From JACKII01 sp965222315 (GTDB lineage: Bacteria; Pseudomonadota; Alphaproteobacteria; Bin95): DNA of 64,000 nucleotides. The DNA is taken from the NCBI GenBank assembly GCA_965222315.1, contig OZ244951.1, forward strand, positions 2,542,001-2,606,000. The letters are read 5' to 3'. A program made the translations under genes and the position numbers. The notes beneath the pieces were generated by a model. That model had not been told where the DNA came from, did no database searches, and was given only the letters and a program-made list of their open reading frames with translations. This document shows, piece by piece, positions 9,213 through 17,803 of this stretch; position 1 is the stretch's first letter, and the number at the start of each line of letters is the position of its first letter.

Positions 9213-9793
9213 CGGACACGGCAACATCCCGACGCCTCGTGCTGGCCAGCGCCTCGCCACGGCGAGTGGACCTTCTCGCCCAGATCGGCGTCACGCCAGA
9301 CGTGATCATGCCCGCCGACATCGATGAAACGCCGCTGCCGGACGAGAAGCCGCGGGAGCATGCCGCCCGCCTTGCTGCGGCCAAGGCAGCAGCCGTTGCG
9401 GAACCAGAAGCCTTTACCCTCGCCGCCGATACGGTCGTCGGCGTCGGCAGACGTATCCTGCCGAAGGCCGAGGACGAGGCCACCGCCCGCCGCTGCCTCG
9501 CGCTATTGAGCGGCCGCCGCCATCGCGTCTATGGCGGCGTCACCCTCGCCCCGCCCGGCGGCAAGAGCCTGCACCGTCTCGTCACCACCGACGTCCGGTT
9601 CAAACGCCTCAGCGCCGATGAGATCAACGGCTACATCGCCAGCGGCGAATGGCGGGGCAAGGCTGGCGGCTACGCTATCCAGGGCCGGGCGGCAGCCTTT
9701 GTTGCCTGGGTCGGCGGCTCCTATTCCAACGTGGTCGGCCTGCCCCTGTTCGAGACCGCGGCGCTGCTGCACGGGGCGGGTTTCCGGTGGTAG
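9209..9793 (+). CDS. maf: Maf family nucleoside triphosphate pyrophosphatase
   Basis: The 194-residue house-cleaning enzyme hydrolyses non-canonical or excess nucleoside triphosphates to monophosphates. The N-terminal signature is LVLASASPRRVDLLAQIG, the catalytic Asp is in TLAADTVVGVG, and GKAGGYAIQGRAAAFV is the C-terminal family motif. Which triphosphate class it prefers cannot be read safely from sequence. The start overlaps the phosphatase gene and the stop overlaps the RNase E/G start. Confidence 0.93.
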   Translation: MTDTATSRRLVLASASPRRVDLLAQIGVTPDVIMPADIDETPLPDEKPREHAARLAAAKAAAVAEPEAFTLAADTVVGVGRRILPKAEDEATARRCLALLSGRRHRVYGGVTLAPPGGKSLHRLVTTDVRFKRLSADEINGYIASGEWRGKAGGYAIQGRAAAFVAWVGGSYSNVVGLPLFETAALLHGAGFRW

Positions 9794-11175
9794 GGATACA
9801 CGGCGCAAGCCCCTTTACCCTGCCGCCGGTCGACCGCATCGCCATCACCGCGCCGCCCGGCCAGATGCTGGCGGCGGAGTACCGGGGCGGGCAGGTCTGG
9901 GGGCTGCACTGGCAATGGCTCGACGATCCCGACCCGGCAGGCTCCCTCTGGCGCGTCCGCGTTACCCGCCTTGTCCCCGCGTTAAAAGGCGCGTTCGCCG
10001 CCATCGGCAGCGGCCCTGACGATACCGGCTTCCTCGACCTCTCCGACACAAAGCGCCCGCCGCACGAAGGCCAGATACTGATCGCGCAAGCTACCCGCGG
10101 GCCGGAGGACGGCAAGCGCTTGACGCTGAAGCCCGCACCCCGTTTGGTGGGCCGCTATCTGGTCTACTCGCCCGGCAGACCGGGCCTCGCCGCCTCCCGC
10201 CAGTTGCGGGACAAGGAAACCGCCCGTCAGCTTCAGGGCCTGCTCCGCAGCCACATGCAGGATGGCGAAGGCGTCATCGTCCGCGCTGCCGCCGCCCCGA
10301 TGCTGGCCGCACCAGAGCCCATTCTGGCCGAACTCGACCGCCACCGCGCCGCCTGGGCCGCCGCCCTAAACGCAGAGGGGCTCGGCCAGATCGCCCCGCC
10401 GCCCCCGCTCTGGCAGCAAATCCTGATAGAGCGCACCGGCACCGGCCCGGTCGAAATCGCCGCCGACGGCGACGCTGCCTATGCCGGCATGCGCACCGCC
10501 GTCTCCCAATGGGAAGCAGCAGAGCCCGTCACCCTAACACGCGACCCCGACCATGCATTTAGCGGCGCCGCCGCTATCGACGCGCTCGAAGCAAGCATGC
10601 TGCAGCAGGCTCCCCTGCTGGATGGCGGCAACCTTTGGATTGAGCCGAACCGCGCCTGCTGGGCCATTGACGTAGACACTGCCGGTCTCCGCCTGCGCAC
10701 ACCGGAAGACCGCCTGGCCGTCAACCGCGCCGCCGCGGTGGAAATCGCCCGGCAGGTCAGGCTCCGGCGGATTGGCGGCGCCATCGTGATTGACTTCCTG
10801 CGCCTCGCAACGAAGGAACAGCGCCTGTCCGTAGTCGCCGATCTGCGGGCAGCCTTCGCCGAAGACACCGCCAACCTTCAGTTCAACCGGGATTTCGATG
10901 CCATCGGCCTCTACAGCTTCTCCCGCCAGCGGCTCGGTCAAACGCTGTTGCCGGGGCAACGCCTTCCCCTGCTGCGTGCCGTCGAAGACTATGTCCGCCA
11001 GGGCCGCGGCGCGCCCGCCGGACGCATGGCGCTCGCCCTCGCGCCCGCTACCGCCGCAGACCTGGCCGGCATGGCCGAAACCATCGCCGCCGCAACAGCG
11101 GCCCTTGGCTATGCCCCCATCGTCATTCAGGATCAGTCGCTCAATCGCAACACCTACCAAATCCGTCCCATCTGA
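9787..11175 (+). CDS. Ribonuclease E/G family protein, short form
   Basis: The 462-residue endoribonuclease starts with GTG at 9787 overlapping the maf stop. An S1-like N-terminal region (about residues 25-110) is followed by the RNase E/G catalytic part: ACWAIDVDTAGLR holds the first metal-binding Asp, and EIARQVRLRRIGGAIVIDFLRL the second. The zinc-link Cys motif and the long scaffold tail of RNase E are absent. It therefore resembles the compact RNase G-like protein encoded between maf and yacG in other alphaproteobacteria. The likely role is RNA maturation or decay. Confidence 0.88.
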   Translation: MVGIHGASPFTLPPVDRIAITAPPGQMLAAEYRGGQVWGLHWQWLDDPDPAGSLWRVRVTRLVPALKGAFAAIGSGPDDTGFLDLSDTKRPPHEGQILIAQATRGPEDGKRLTLKPAPRLVGRYLVYSPGRPGLAASRQLRDKETARQLQGLLRSHMQDGEGVIVRAAAAPMLAAPEPILAELDRHRAAWAAALNAEGLGQIAPPPPLWQQILIERTGTGPVEIAADGDAAYAGMRTAVSQWEAAEPVTLTRDPDHAFSGAAAIDALEASMLQQAPLLDGGNLWIEPNRACWAIDVDTAGLRLRTPEDRLAVNRAAAVEIARQVRLRRIGGAIVIDFLRLATKEQRLSVVADLRAAFAEDTANLQFNRDFDAIGLYSFSRQRLGQTLLPGQRLPLLRAVEDYVRQGRGAPAGRMALALAPATAADLAGMAETIAAATAALGYAPIVIQDQSLNRNTYQIRPI

Positions 11176-11190
11176 GCCATTCTGCCGACC

Positions 11191-11391
11191 ATGAGCGATC
11201 CGCCCGACAACATCATTCCCCTCCGCCCGCGCAGCAAGTCCAGCCCGTGCCCAATCTGCCGCAAGCCGTCTGTGACGGAATACCGGCCGTTCTGCTCCAA
11301 ACGCTGCGCGGACATCGACCTGCACAAATGGCTGGGTGAGGATTACCGCACACCCGCCGAAGAACCGCCTGATTGGGATGGTACGGAATGA
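11191..11391 (+). CDS. yacG: DNA gyrase inhibitor YacG
   Basis: This 66-residue zinc protein has two CxxC-type pairs: Cys20/Cys23 (PCPICRK) and Cys35/Cys39 (FCSKRCADIDLHKWL). In E. coli, YacG binds GyrB and blocks DNA binding by gyrase. The position downstream of maf and the RNase E/G gene is the conserved alphaproteobacterial context. The stop overlaps the next start (ATGA). Confidence 0.93.
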   Translation: MSDPPDNIIPLRPRSKSSPCPICRKPSVTEYRPFCSKRCADIDLHKWLGEDYRTPAEEPPDWDGTE

Positions 11392-11810
11392 GCATTCTTA
11401 GCTGGATATTCGGCCGTAAGAAGCGGGCCGCCGCCCGCGACCCGACCCCCACCATCGTCACCAAGGGCGAACGCGAGCCGATCCATGAATTTGGCGCCCG
11501 CGTTGTCGGCGTGGAACTGGAGAACCCGGACGATTCCTCCCGTCAGGAGATCATCGCCCGCACCAAACCAGGAGCCGAAACGATCTTCGTTGCCCAAATG
11601 GGTGCGTTGAAATTGGTCGCCGTCTTCGTCGCCGAAACCGGGGAACAGTTGGGCTTCCTGCCACGGGAGACCTCCCAGAAGATCATCAAGGAAGCCAAGG
11701 GCTACGACTACGGCTCCCGCGTCGAGACCATTCACGATCCCGACCCGGAGACTGGTATCCGCGAAGTCACCCTAACCATCGAGGTATTCGAGAAAGGGCG
11801 AGTTCGGTAG
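11388..11810 (+). CDS. Small protein with HIRAN-like segment
   Basis: The 140-residue protein begins at the ATG overlapping the yacG stop (MSILSWIFGRKKRAAARD: a short hydrophobic then strongly basic start). The core FGARVVGVELENPDDSSRQ...ETGEQLGFLPRETSQKI follows the HIRAN pattern (V.GV..EN...R...I, then V....G..LGYLP). HIRAN domains elsewhere bind DNA ends and occur in helicase or nuclease proteins; a free-standing copy here is unassigned. The HIRAN match is by eye and is inference. Translational coupling to yacG suggests a nucleic-acid-related job. Confidence 0.6.
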   Translation: MSILSWIFGRKKRAAARDPTPTIVTKGEREPIHEFGARVVGVELENPDDSSRQEIIARTKPGAETIFVAQMGALKLVAVFVAETGEQLGFLPRETSQKIIKEAKGYDYGSRVETIHDPDPETGIREVTLTIEVFEKGRVR

Positions 11811-11849
11811 GTTTCCAATCAAACGTCAACCTCACTGGGAGCCCCCGCC

Positions 11850-12731
11850 ATGACCGCCCTGCCCACTTTCGACACCCTCCTGCTCGACCGACCGGCCGAC
11901 AATGTCCTGCGCATCACCATGAACCGGCCCGACGCCCGGAACGCGCAAGACCTGCAAATGACCTACGACCTGAACGATGCCTTTCAGTTCGGCGCGCACG
12001 ATGCGGAGACCAAGGTCATCATCCTCGCCGGCAGCGACCCGCACTTCTCCGCAGGCCACGACCTGCGCGGAAAAGCCGGCAAGACGCTCGACGACTTCTC
12101 GCCCATTTCCACCTGGGGCGGCCACGGCGCACCGGGCGCAGAAGGCCGCCTGTCGCGCGAGCATGAAATTTACCTGGATGTCAGCCAGCGCTGGCGCGAC
12201 CTGCCCAAGCCCACCATCGCCGCCGTGCAGGGCAAGTGCATTGCGGGCGGCCTGATGCTCGCCTGGATTTGCGACCTGATCGTCGCCTCCGACGACGCCC
12301 AGTTCTGCGATCCCGTCGTCGCCATGGGCGTCTGCGGCGTCGAATGGTTCGCTCACCCGCACGAGCTTGGCTACCGAAAAGCCAAGGAATTGCTCTTTAC
12401 CGGCGACCAGTTTTCGGCGGACGAGGCCTACCGCCTCGGCATGGTCAATCACGTGGTGCCGCGCGCCGAACTTCAGGACTTCGTGGTCGCCATGGCCGCA
12501 AAAATCGCCACCAAGCCCCTGTTCGCCCTCCGCACCACCAAGGAAGCCGTGAACAAGGCGCAGGACGCCGCTGGCTTCCAGCAGCAGATGAGCACCGCCT
12601 TCGCCCTGCACCAGCTCTGCCACAGCCACAACATGCAGGTACACAACATGGCCGTCGATCCGGGCGGCCTCGCCCCCACCGTGAAGGGCCGTACCGACGC
12701 GCGGCTGCAGTCCAAGCCCGCGGCGGAATAG
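11850..12731 (+). CDS. Enoyl-CoA hydratase/isomerase family protein
   Basis: The 293-residue crotonase-fold protein has the CoA/oxyanion motifs HFSAGHDLRGK and TIAAVQGKCIAGGLMLAW. The SAGHDLRG form is typical of a subfamily labelled enoyl-CoA hydratase in alphaproteobacteria. The usual second catalytic Glu is not obvious, and VGMGVCGVEWFAHP-like sequence takes its place, so the exact reaction (hydration, isomerisation, other) is open. GGGAG lies upstream of the ATG. It leads a group of catabolic genes. Confidence 0.85.
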   Translation: MTALPTFDTLLLDRPADNVLRITMNRPDARNAQDLQMTYDLNDAFQFGAHDAETKVIILAGSDPHFSAGHDLRGKAGKTLDDFSPISTWGGHGAPGAEGRLSREHEIYLDVSQRWRDLPKPTIAAVQGKCIAGGLMLAWICDLIVASDDAQFCDPVVAMGVCGVEWFAHPHELGYRKAKELLFTGDQFSADEAYRLGMVNHVVPRAELQDFVVAMAAKIATKPLFALRTTKEAVNKAQDAAGFQQQMSTAFALHQLCHSHNMQVHNMAVDPGGLAPTVKGRTDARLQSKPAAE

Positions 12732-12778
12732 GTTCCGGCCATCATCCCCATCCAACCCCGATCCACCGTGAGTGCATC

Positions 12779-13615
12779 ATGTACCAGAACCCCGACCTGC
12801 TGATATCGCCCGCCGCCTTGCAAGCCCGCCTGGGCGAGCCCGGCCTTTCCATCGTCGATACCCGCCCGGCGGAATTGTTTGCCGCCGGGCGCATACCCGG
12901 CGCACGCCATTTCGACCCCTATTTCGTCAATACCGACGATACGGACCCGGCACCGCTGGCCGCCTTTACCCGCATGTGGGCGAACATGCTGGGCTGGCGC
13001 GGCGTGAAGCCAACCGACACCATCGTCTTCTACGGCGCGTTTACCGACATGTGCGCGGCGCGCGCCTTCTGGTTCGCCGAGTATCTTGGCCACGCGGACG
13101 TGCATGTCCTGGACGGCGGCTTCGACGCCTGGAGAGCCGCGGGCCTGCCCATGGGCACGGATAACGCGCCGCCCTCCCCCGCCAAATTCGCCTTCCAGGC
13201 TGAACCCTCACGTGTCGCGACATATGCCGGCATCCTGCAAGCCATGGGCGATCCCGGCTGCCTGATTCTGGACAATCGCAGCCGCGCCGAGTTTACCGGA
13301 GAGGACAACCGCGCCAAATATGGCGGCGCAATTCCCGGCGCTGTGCATTGCGATTGGGTGAAACTGTACGACCACGCCACAGGCTGCATGAAACCGGCAG
13401 ATGCCCTGCGCGCCATTCTGGAGCCGCTGGGCGCAACGCCCGACAAGGACATTACCGTCTATTGCAACACCGGCTACCGCTCCGCCCACGCCTATCTGGC
13501 CATGCGCCTGTTGGGCTACCCGCGCGTCCGCAACTATGTCGGCTCCTGGCAGGAATGGGGCGCCCGAGAAGGCTTGCCCATCGCCCGCCCTCCGCCAAAG
13601 CCCGCTGCGGAATAG
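12779..13615 (+). CDS. Sulfurtransferase with two rhodanese domains
   Basis: The 278-residue protein has an N-terminal inactive rhodanese domain (LSIVDTRPAELFAAGRIPGA; no loop Cys at the canonical site) and a C-terminal active domain whose loop is YCNTGYRSAH. The loop suits a thiosulfate- or mercaptopyruvate-type sulfurtransferase; CNTGYRSA is closer to thiosulfate types. I chose the ATG at 12779 (MYQNPDLLIS) because longer in-frame starts lie within the hydratase gene. Confidence 0.88.
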   Translation: MYQNPDLLISPAALQARLGEPGLSIVDTRPAELFAAGRIPGARHFDPYFVNTDDTDPAPLAAFTRMWANMLGWRGVKPTDTIVFYGAFTDMCAARAFWFAEYLGHADVHVLDGGFDAWRAAGLPMGTDNAPPSPAKFAFQAEPSRVATYAGILQAMGDPGCLILDNRSRAEFTGEDNRAKYGGAIPGAVHCDWVKLYDHATGCMKPADALRAILEPLGATPDKDITVYCNTGYRSAHAYLAMRLLGYPRVRNYVGSWQEWGAREGLPIARPPPKPAAE

Positions 13616-13664
13616 TCACGCCGGCCACTTAGTCTCAAGCCCAAACCAAAGAGGAAACCCCGCC

Positions 13665-14087
13665 ATGCCCTCCAACCCCGCCTTCAAATTCGACCACGTC
13701 CACATCATCGCCGAGAATCCCCACAAGACCGCTCACTGGTATGTGGAGAAGCTGGGTGCGGAGATCACCGCTGACGACGTTGTCCGCGGCGCGCCGCAAA
13801 TCGCCGTTTCGCTGGGCGGCATGAATCTGCTGGTGCGCGGCCAGCGCCATGGCGAAGAGCCACTCGACCCCGACAATTTCCGCGATTATGGCGACTTCTC
13901 CAGCCACAACCGTTGGGGCGCAGACCATATCGGCTTCGCCTATGCGGGCGACCTGGAAGCCTATTGCAAGGAGTTGGAAGCAAACGGCGTCCATTTCTCC
14001 GTGCCGTACAAGACAAACCCGACCGGCCTGAAACTCTGCTTCATCGCCGCGCCCGACGGCGTCAGCATCGAACTGATCGAGCGGTAG
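13665..14087 (+). CDS. VOC (glyoxalase/bleomycin-resistance fold) protein
   Basis: The 140-residue protein starts at 13665 after the ribosome site AGAGGAAA. The paired beta-alpha-beta-beta-beta layout is visible: FKFDHVHIIAENPHKTAHWYVE, with a likely metal-binding His, then GADHIGFAYAGDLEAYCKEL and the terminal ICFIAAPDGV-like stretch ending SIELIER, with the metal-binding Glu. Such proteins can be dioxygenases, epimerases or lyases; the substrate cannot be told. The flanking catabolic genes fit a role in small-molecule breakdown. Confidence 0.82.
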   Translation: MPSNPAFKFDHVHIIAENPHKTAHWYVEKLGAEITADDVVRGAPQIAVSLGGMNLLVRGQRHGEEPLDPDNFRDYGDFSSHNRWGADHIGFAYAGDLEAYCKELEANGVHFSVPYKTNPTGLKLCFIAAPDGVSIELIER

Positions 14088-14202
14088 CAATCTCTTCCAA
14101 ACGGCCCCTCGATACTGCCCGGCTTTCCGCCGGGCCACTCGGGGTGAGGATGCAGGGATGCCAGGTTTCGGCAGCAGGTTTTAAAATCCCTTCCGTCCCC
14201 CT

Positions 14203-14240
14203 CATCTCGAGTGGCCGCGGAGCGGCTTTATCGAGAGATG
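14203..14240. repeat. Intergenic palindromic element
   Basis: Outer arms CATCTCGA (14203-14210) and TCGAGAGATG (14231-14240) flank inner arms GCCGC and GCGGC. The hairpin lies between the convergent VOC and hydrolase genes and may act as a terminator. Similar dispersed elements are common between genes in alphaproteobacteria. Confidence 0.6.
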
Positions 14241-14271
14241 ATCACCCCGACACGCCATCCGGCTAGCGCCG

Positions 14272-15105
14272 CTACTCTGCCTGCTGGTGCACAAAATCCA
14301 CGATCAGGCCAATCGCCCGCTTGGCATCCGCCCCGCCGGGATCTTTCCCGATGAAGGCATGGGTCTGCTCCGGAAACACCTCGTATTGCATCTGACCGCC
14401 CGCCCTGCGGTAGGTCTCAACGAACCTGTCCGCCATGCTCGGCCCCAGATTGTCGTCGCGCGTGCCGACGATCAGCAGTGCAGGCGGCATCTGCACATCC
14501 TCGCCCCGCTCCAGGATGCGCTGTGGCGAGCCCTCGTCCATGGCCGCCGAATCGGGCCAGAAAGCCTCATGCGCACCCGCCAGGCGCTCATTGCCGTTCG
14601 CCTGCACCATCTCATAACGCGCCAGCGGATCAGCTACCGGCCAGCACATCGCACAGAACTTGACCGAAGCATCCACACCCGCCCCGCCCTCTAACGCCGT
14701 CGCCGCATATCGCGGGTCGCCGGGCCGCATCGCGCCCAGCATCGCCAGGTGCCCGCCACTGGAGGTGCCAAGCACGCCAACCCTCCCTGCATCGCACCGC
14801 CAGCGCGCCGCGTTCTGCTTGAACCAGCGGATGCCATAGTTGATATCGGCAAGCGTCACCGGATACATGGCCTCCGGCGGCATGCGGAAGTCGAGCGCCA
14901 GTACGACGACGCCACTCTCCGCGAGTGGTTGATGGATGTCCTTGTTGGTGAAGCGGTCATTGGCGGTCCAGGCCCCGCCATGCACCTCCACCACGCCAGG
15001 AAAAGGCCCGGCTCCCTGCGGCCGATAAAGCCTGGCCAGCAGCGGCCGTCCGTCCGGCGCGGCGTACGCGATATCCTCGACGACAATTCCATAACGCTCA
15101 GCCAT
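14272..15105 (-). CDS. Alpha/beta hydrolase (esterase/lipase family)
   Basis: The oxyanion-hole motif is EVHGGAW, the nucleophile elbow is GTSSGG, the Asp is in IVGTRDDNLGP and the His in EQTHAF, so the catalytic triad is complete. HGGAW places it in the hormone-sensitive-lipase/BD-FAE-like group. I chose the internal ATG at 15105 (MAERYGIVV), preceded by GGAAG, over the upstream in-frame start at 15168. No signal peptide is seen. The substrate is unknown; it faces the VOC gene and is divergent from the TauD-like gene. Confidence 0.87.
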   Translation of the reverse strand: MAERYGIVVEDIAYAAPDGRPLLARLYRPQGAGPFPGVVEVHGGAWTANDRFTNKDIHQPLAESGVVVLALDFRMPPEAMYPVTLADINYGIRWFKQNAARWRCDAGRVGVLGTSSGGHLAMLGAMRPGDPRYAATALEGGAGVDASVKFCAMCWPVADPLARYEMVQANGNERLAGAHEAFWPDSAAMDEGSPQRILERGEDVQMPPALLIVGTRDDNLGPSMADRFVETYRRAGGQMQYEVFPEQTHAFIGKDPGGADAKRAIGLIVDFVHQQAE

Positions 15106-15221
15106 CGCTGGCACTTCCTTCCCATCGACTCTGTTCCAGCAGCTTAACGCCGGATGGCTTCCCGGCAACCGCCAAACAATCTACGATAGCGCCAACGACC
15201 TTTAAAAGGAGGATGCCGCCC

Positions 15222-16127
15222 ATGCCCCGCAACAGTTGGAAGATCCGCCGTCTCTCCGCCGCGCTCGGCGCGGAAGTCACCGGCGTCAATCTCGCTGCCG
15301 CCGATGCCGGCGAAGCGGCGGAAATCCGCGACCTGCTGCACGAAAACATGGTCCTGTTCTTCCCGGAGCAGCACCTGAATGCCGACGAGCACATCGCCTT
15401 CGGCCGTCATTTCGGCGAGCTGGAAGGCCACCCGAACCTGAAGGAACGGAACGCCAAGGAGCATCCGGAAATCTTCCGGCTGATGGCAAGCGAGGGCGGC
15501 ATCGCCGACGAGTGGCACACCGACCTGACCTTCCTAGAACACCCGGCGCTCATGTCGATCCTGAACATGAAGACCTGTCCGGAAGTCGGCGGCGATACCA
15601 TGTGGGCCAACCTGATTGCGGCCTATGAGGGCCTCTCGCCGCCGCTGCAGGAGCTTTGCGACGGCCTCAGCGCCCTACACGACGCGCACCCGCACGACCG
15701 CGCCGACCGCATGCATATTCACCCGCTGGTGCGCATCGATCCGGAAACCGGCAAGAAGGCGCTCTACGTCAACGAGCACTTCACCCGCCGCATCGTTGAA
15801 ATGAACGCCCAGGAAAGCGACCACCTGCTCGCCTACCTGACCAAATGGGTGCAGCAACCGCCGTTCACCGTCCGCTATCACTGGACGGCGGGCACGATCG
15901 GCATGTGGGACAACCGTTTTACCCAGCACTATGTGGTGAACGACTTCGTCGGCGAGCGCGTGATCGAGCGCGTGACGGTCATGGGCGACACCATCCAGGG
16001 CAACAATCCCCGCTGGCCCGCCTACACCGAGCACGCCAAACGCTCCGCCATGACCCGCCACGACCGGCAATTGCTCCGGCACATGGACTCCAGACAATTG
16101 CAAGGCAACGGCATCGGCACGGCGTAG
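15222..16127 (+). CDS. TauD/TfdA family Fe(II)/2-oxoglutarate dioxygenase
   Basis: The protein has 301 residues from the ATG at 15222, chosen because AAAGGAGG at 15203-15210 is too close to the ATG at 15213. The iron-binding HxD is in EWHTDLTFLEHP, and the distal His and 2-oxoglutarate Arg region is MWDNRFTQHYVVNDF. EVTGVNL near the N-terminus and VLFFPEQHL are also family-typical. Members hydroxylate or desulfonate taurine, alkyl sulfates, phenoxyacetates and similar acids; the substrate here is open. Confidence 0.88.
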   Translation: MPRNSWKIRRLSAALGAEVTGVNLAAADAGEAAEIRDLLHENMVLFFPEQHLNADEHIAFGRHFGELEGHPNLKERNAKEHPEIFRLMASEGGIADEWHTDLTFLEHPALMSILNMKTCPEVGGDTMWANLIAAYEGLSPPLQELCDGLSALHDAHPHDRADRMHIHPLVRIDPETGKKALYVNEHFTRRIVEMNAQESDHLLAYLTKWVQQPPFTVRYHWTAGTIGMWDNRFTQHYVVNDFVGERVIERVTVMGDTIQGNNPRWPAYTEHAKRSAMTRHDRQLLRHMDSRQLQGNGIGTA

Positions 16128-16150
16128 GCTGGCGCTTTGCCACCCCGCTG

Positions 16151-16283
16151 TCCTGAACTCGTTTCAGGACCCACTCCAGAAACAGCTAGAACCATGCGCC
16201 CGGCGTTGGAAGCCGATGTGCCGGGCGCCGCCAGTGGACCGCTTCTGGAATGGCCCCTGAATGCCGCTTTGCCGCTTCAGGGG
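16151..16283. repeat. Two intergenic hairpins
   Basis: The first hairpin pairs TCCTGAA (16151-16157) with TTCAGGA (16163-16169). The second pairs CCCCTGAA (16254-16261) with TTCAGGGG (16276-16283). They lie between the convergent TauD-like and amidase genes and could serve as terminators; they look like dispersed palindromic repeats. Confidence 0.6.
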
Positions 16284-16311
16284 AAGGGAATTGGCAGTTT
16301 GCGCGCGTCCT

Positions 16312-17718
16312 TCAAACAACCACCGGCTTAACCGCCCCCAGTGCCCACCGGGCCAGAGCCGTCATGCGCGCGTCCTGGTGCAGCTGGCCGACGAATTGGA
16401 CGCCCACCGGCATTCCATCCACCGACAGCAGCGGCATCGTCACCGCTGGCGCGCCCAGCATGGAACTCGGATAGTTCATCACGGCATCGCCGGTCGGCCG
16501 CGGCCGTAAAGGCTCGCCGGGTACGTCCATGAAGAACGGTCCCGCCGGTCCAGGGCACGACAGCATCACGATACCATCGGCGAGCCCGGCCAGCGCCGCA
16601 TGCTGCACCCTCGCGGCGGCGCGGTCGTTCAGCGCCTGGCGGTAATCATCCGGCGTCATCGCCTCCGCCATGGCCAGGGTCGCCTGGGCCCGCTCACTCA
16701 CCCCATTGGGATGCTCGTTCACCAGGTTGCGCTGCGCCCAGCGGTTCTCCCACGCCGTGACTTTGGAGCAGATCGCGCCTGCTTGGCTCACCGCCTGCTC
16801 CAGCGCTTCGACCAGCGCGCTATCGCCCCGCCGGATCACCTCCACTCCGGCCGCCTCTAAACCCGCCAAAATGCGGGCAAAGCCGTCCTTGCTCGACGCG
16901 TCCAGCTTCGGCCAGCCCTCGCCTTCCAGCACGATCAGCCGGTCCGGCTTGGCTGCGGCGGGAGCCGTATCCGGCCCCATCAGCCCGATGGCGTCCCGGT
17001 CACCGCCCGCGCGCTTGGCGATCTCGATGGCGACGGTCCACATGTCCTCGATGCAATTGGCGTGGGGACCGTGGGTGGACATGCTGGTCGCCTGCCGCTC
17101 GCCGCGGTTGATGCCGCCCTGGGTCGGCTTCAGCGCGACGTTACCGCAATAGGCCGCCGGCCGGATGATGGAGCCGCCGACCTGCGTGCCGATGGCAGCC
17201 GGCATCATATTCGCCGCCACCGCCGCAGCCGAGCCAGACGAGGAGCCGCCCGGCGTCCGGGCCAGATCGAACGGATTGCGCGTCGCCCCAGGATAGGCGC
17301 CGCCCAATTCCGCCGTCACAGTCTTGGCGAACGGCACCGCGCCTGCTTGCCGCAAGGCCCAGACCGCCGCGTTGTCCCGCTTCGGGAAATTGCCGCGATA
17401 GGCCGCGCAGCCCATCTCCGTCGGCATATCCTTGGTCTCCAGCAGGTCCTTTATCCCAATCGGCATGCCGTCGATGGGGGACAGGGGCCGCCCCGCCTTC
17501 CAGCGGTCCCCGCTAGCATCGGCTGCGGCCCGTGCACCTTCCTCGTTCAGGGAAACCAGCGCCTTCACCTTCGGCTCGACGGCAGCGATCTGCTCCAGGC
17601 AGCGCTCCAGATAGGCCCGCGGCGTGTCCTTGCCGTCTGCAAAGGCACGGGCCGCACCATGAAAGGTCAGGCCGCTCCGGTCGGCAGGGTCATAGGCGGC
17701 TGGAATAGAACGGGGCAT
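16312..17718 (-). CDS. Amidase (amidase-signature family)
   Basis: The 468-residue hydrolase acts on carboxylic amides through a Ser-cisSer-Lys triad. The Lys is in MPIGIKDLLETKD and the serines in TPGGSSSGSAAAVAANM, followed by GTQVGGSIIRPAAYCG. I chose the ATG at 17718 (MPRSIPAAYDP), preceded by GAGG, instead of the longer start at 17790. No GatB/GatC genes are adjacent, so a catabolic amidase is more likely than the GatA subunit. Confidence 0.88.
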   Translation of the reverse strand: MPRSIPAAYDPADRSGLTFHGAARAFADGKDTPRAYLERCLEQIAAVEPKVKALVSLNEEGARAAADASGDRWKAGRPLSPIDGMPIGIKDLLETKDMPTEMGCAAYRGNFPKRDNAAVWALRQAGAVPFAKTVTAELGGAYPGATRNPFDLARTPGGSSSGSAAAVAANMMPAAIGTQVGGSIIRPAAYCGNVALKPTQGGINRGERQATSMSTHGPHANCIEDMWTVAIEIAKRAGGDRDAIGLMGPDTAPAAAKPDRLIVLEGEGWPKLDASSKDGFARILAGLEAAGVEVIRRGDSALVEALEQAVSQAGAICSKVTAWENRWAQRNLVNEHPNGVSERAQATLAMAEAMTPDDYRQALNDRAAARVQHAALAGLADGIVMLSCPGPAGPFFMDVPGEPLRPRPTGDAVMNYPSSMLGAPAVTMPLLSVDGMPVGVQFVGQLHQDARMTALARWALGAVKPVVV

Positions 17719-17803
17719 CGGGTGCTTTTCCTCAAGAGATTGGCTGTGGCCGTCGACTATAACAGCACTTCTCCGCCGGGAAACATCCACGCGGTGCTAG
17801 GCA

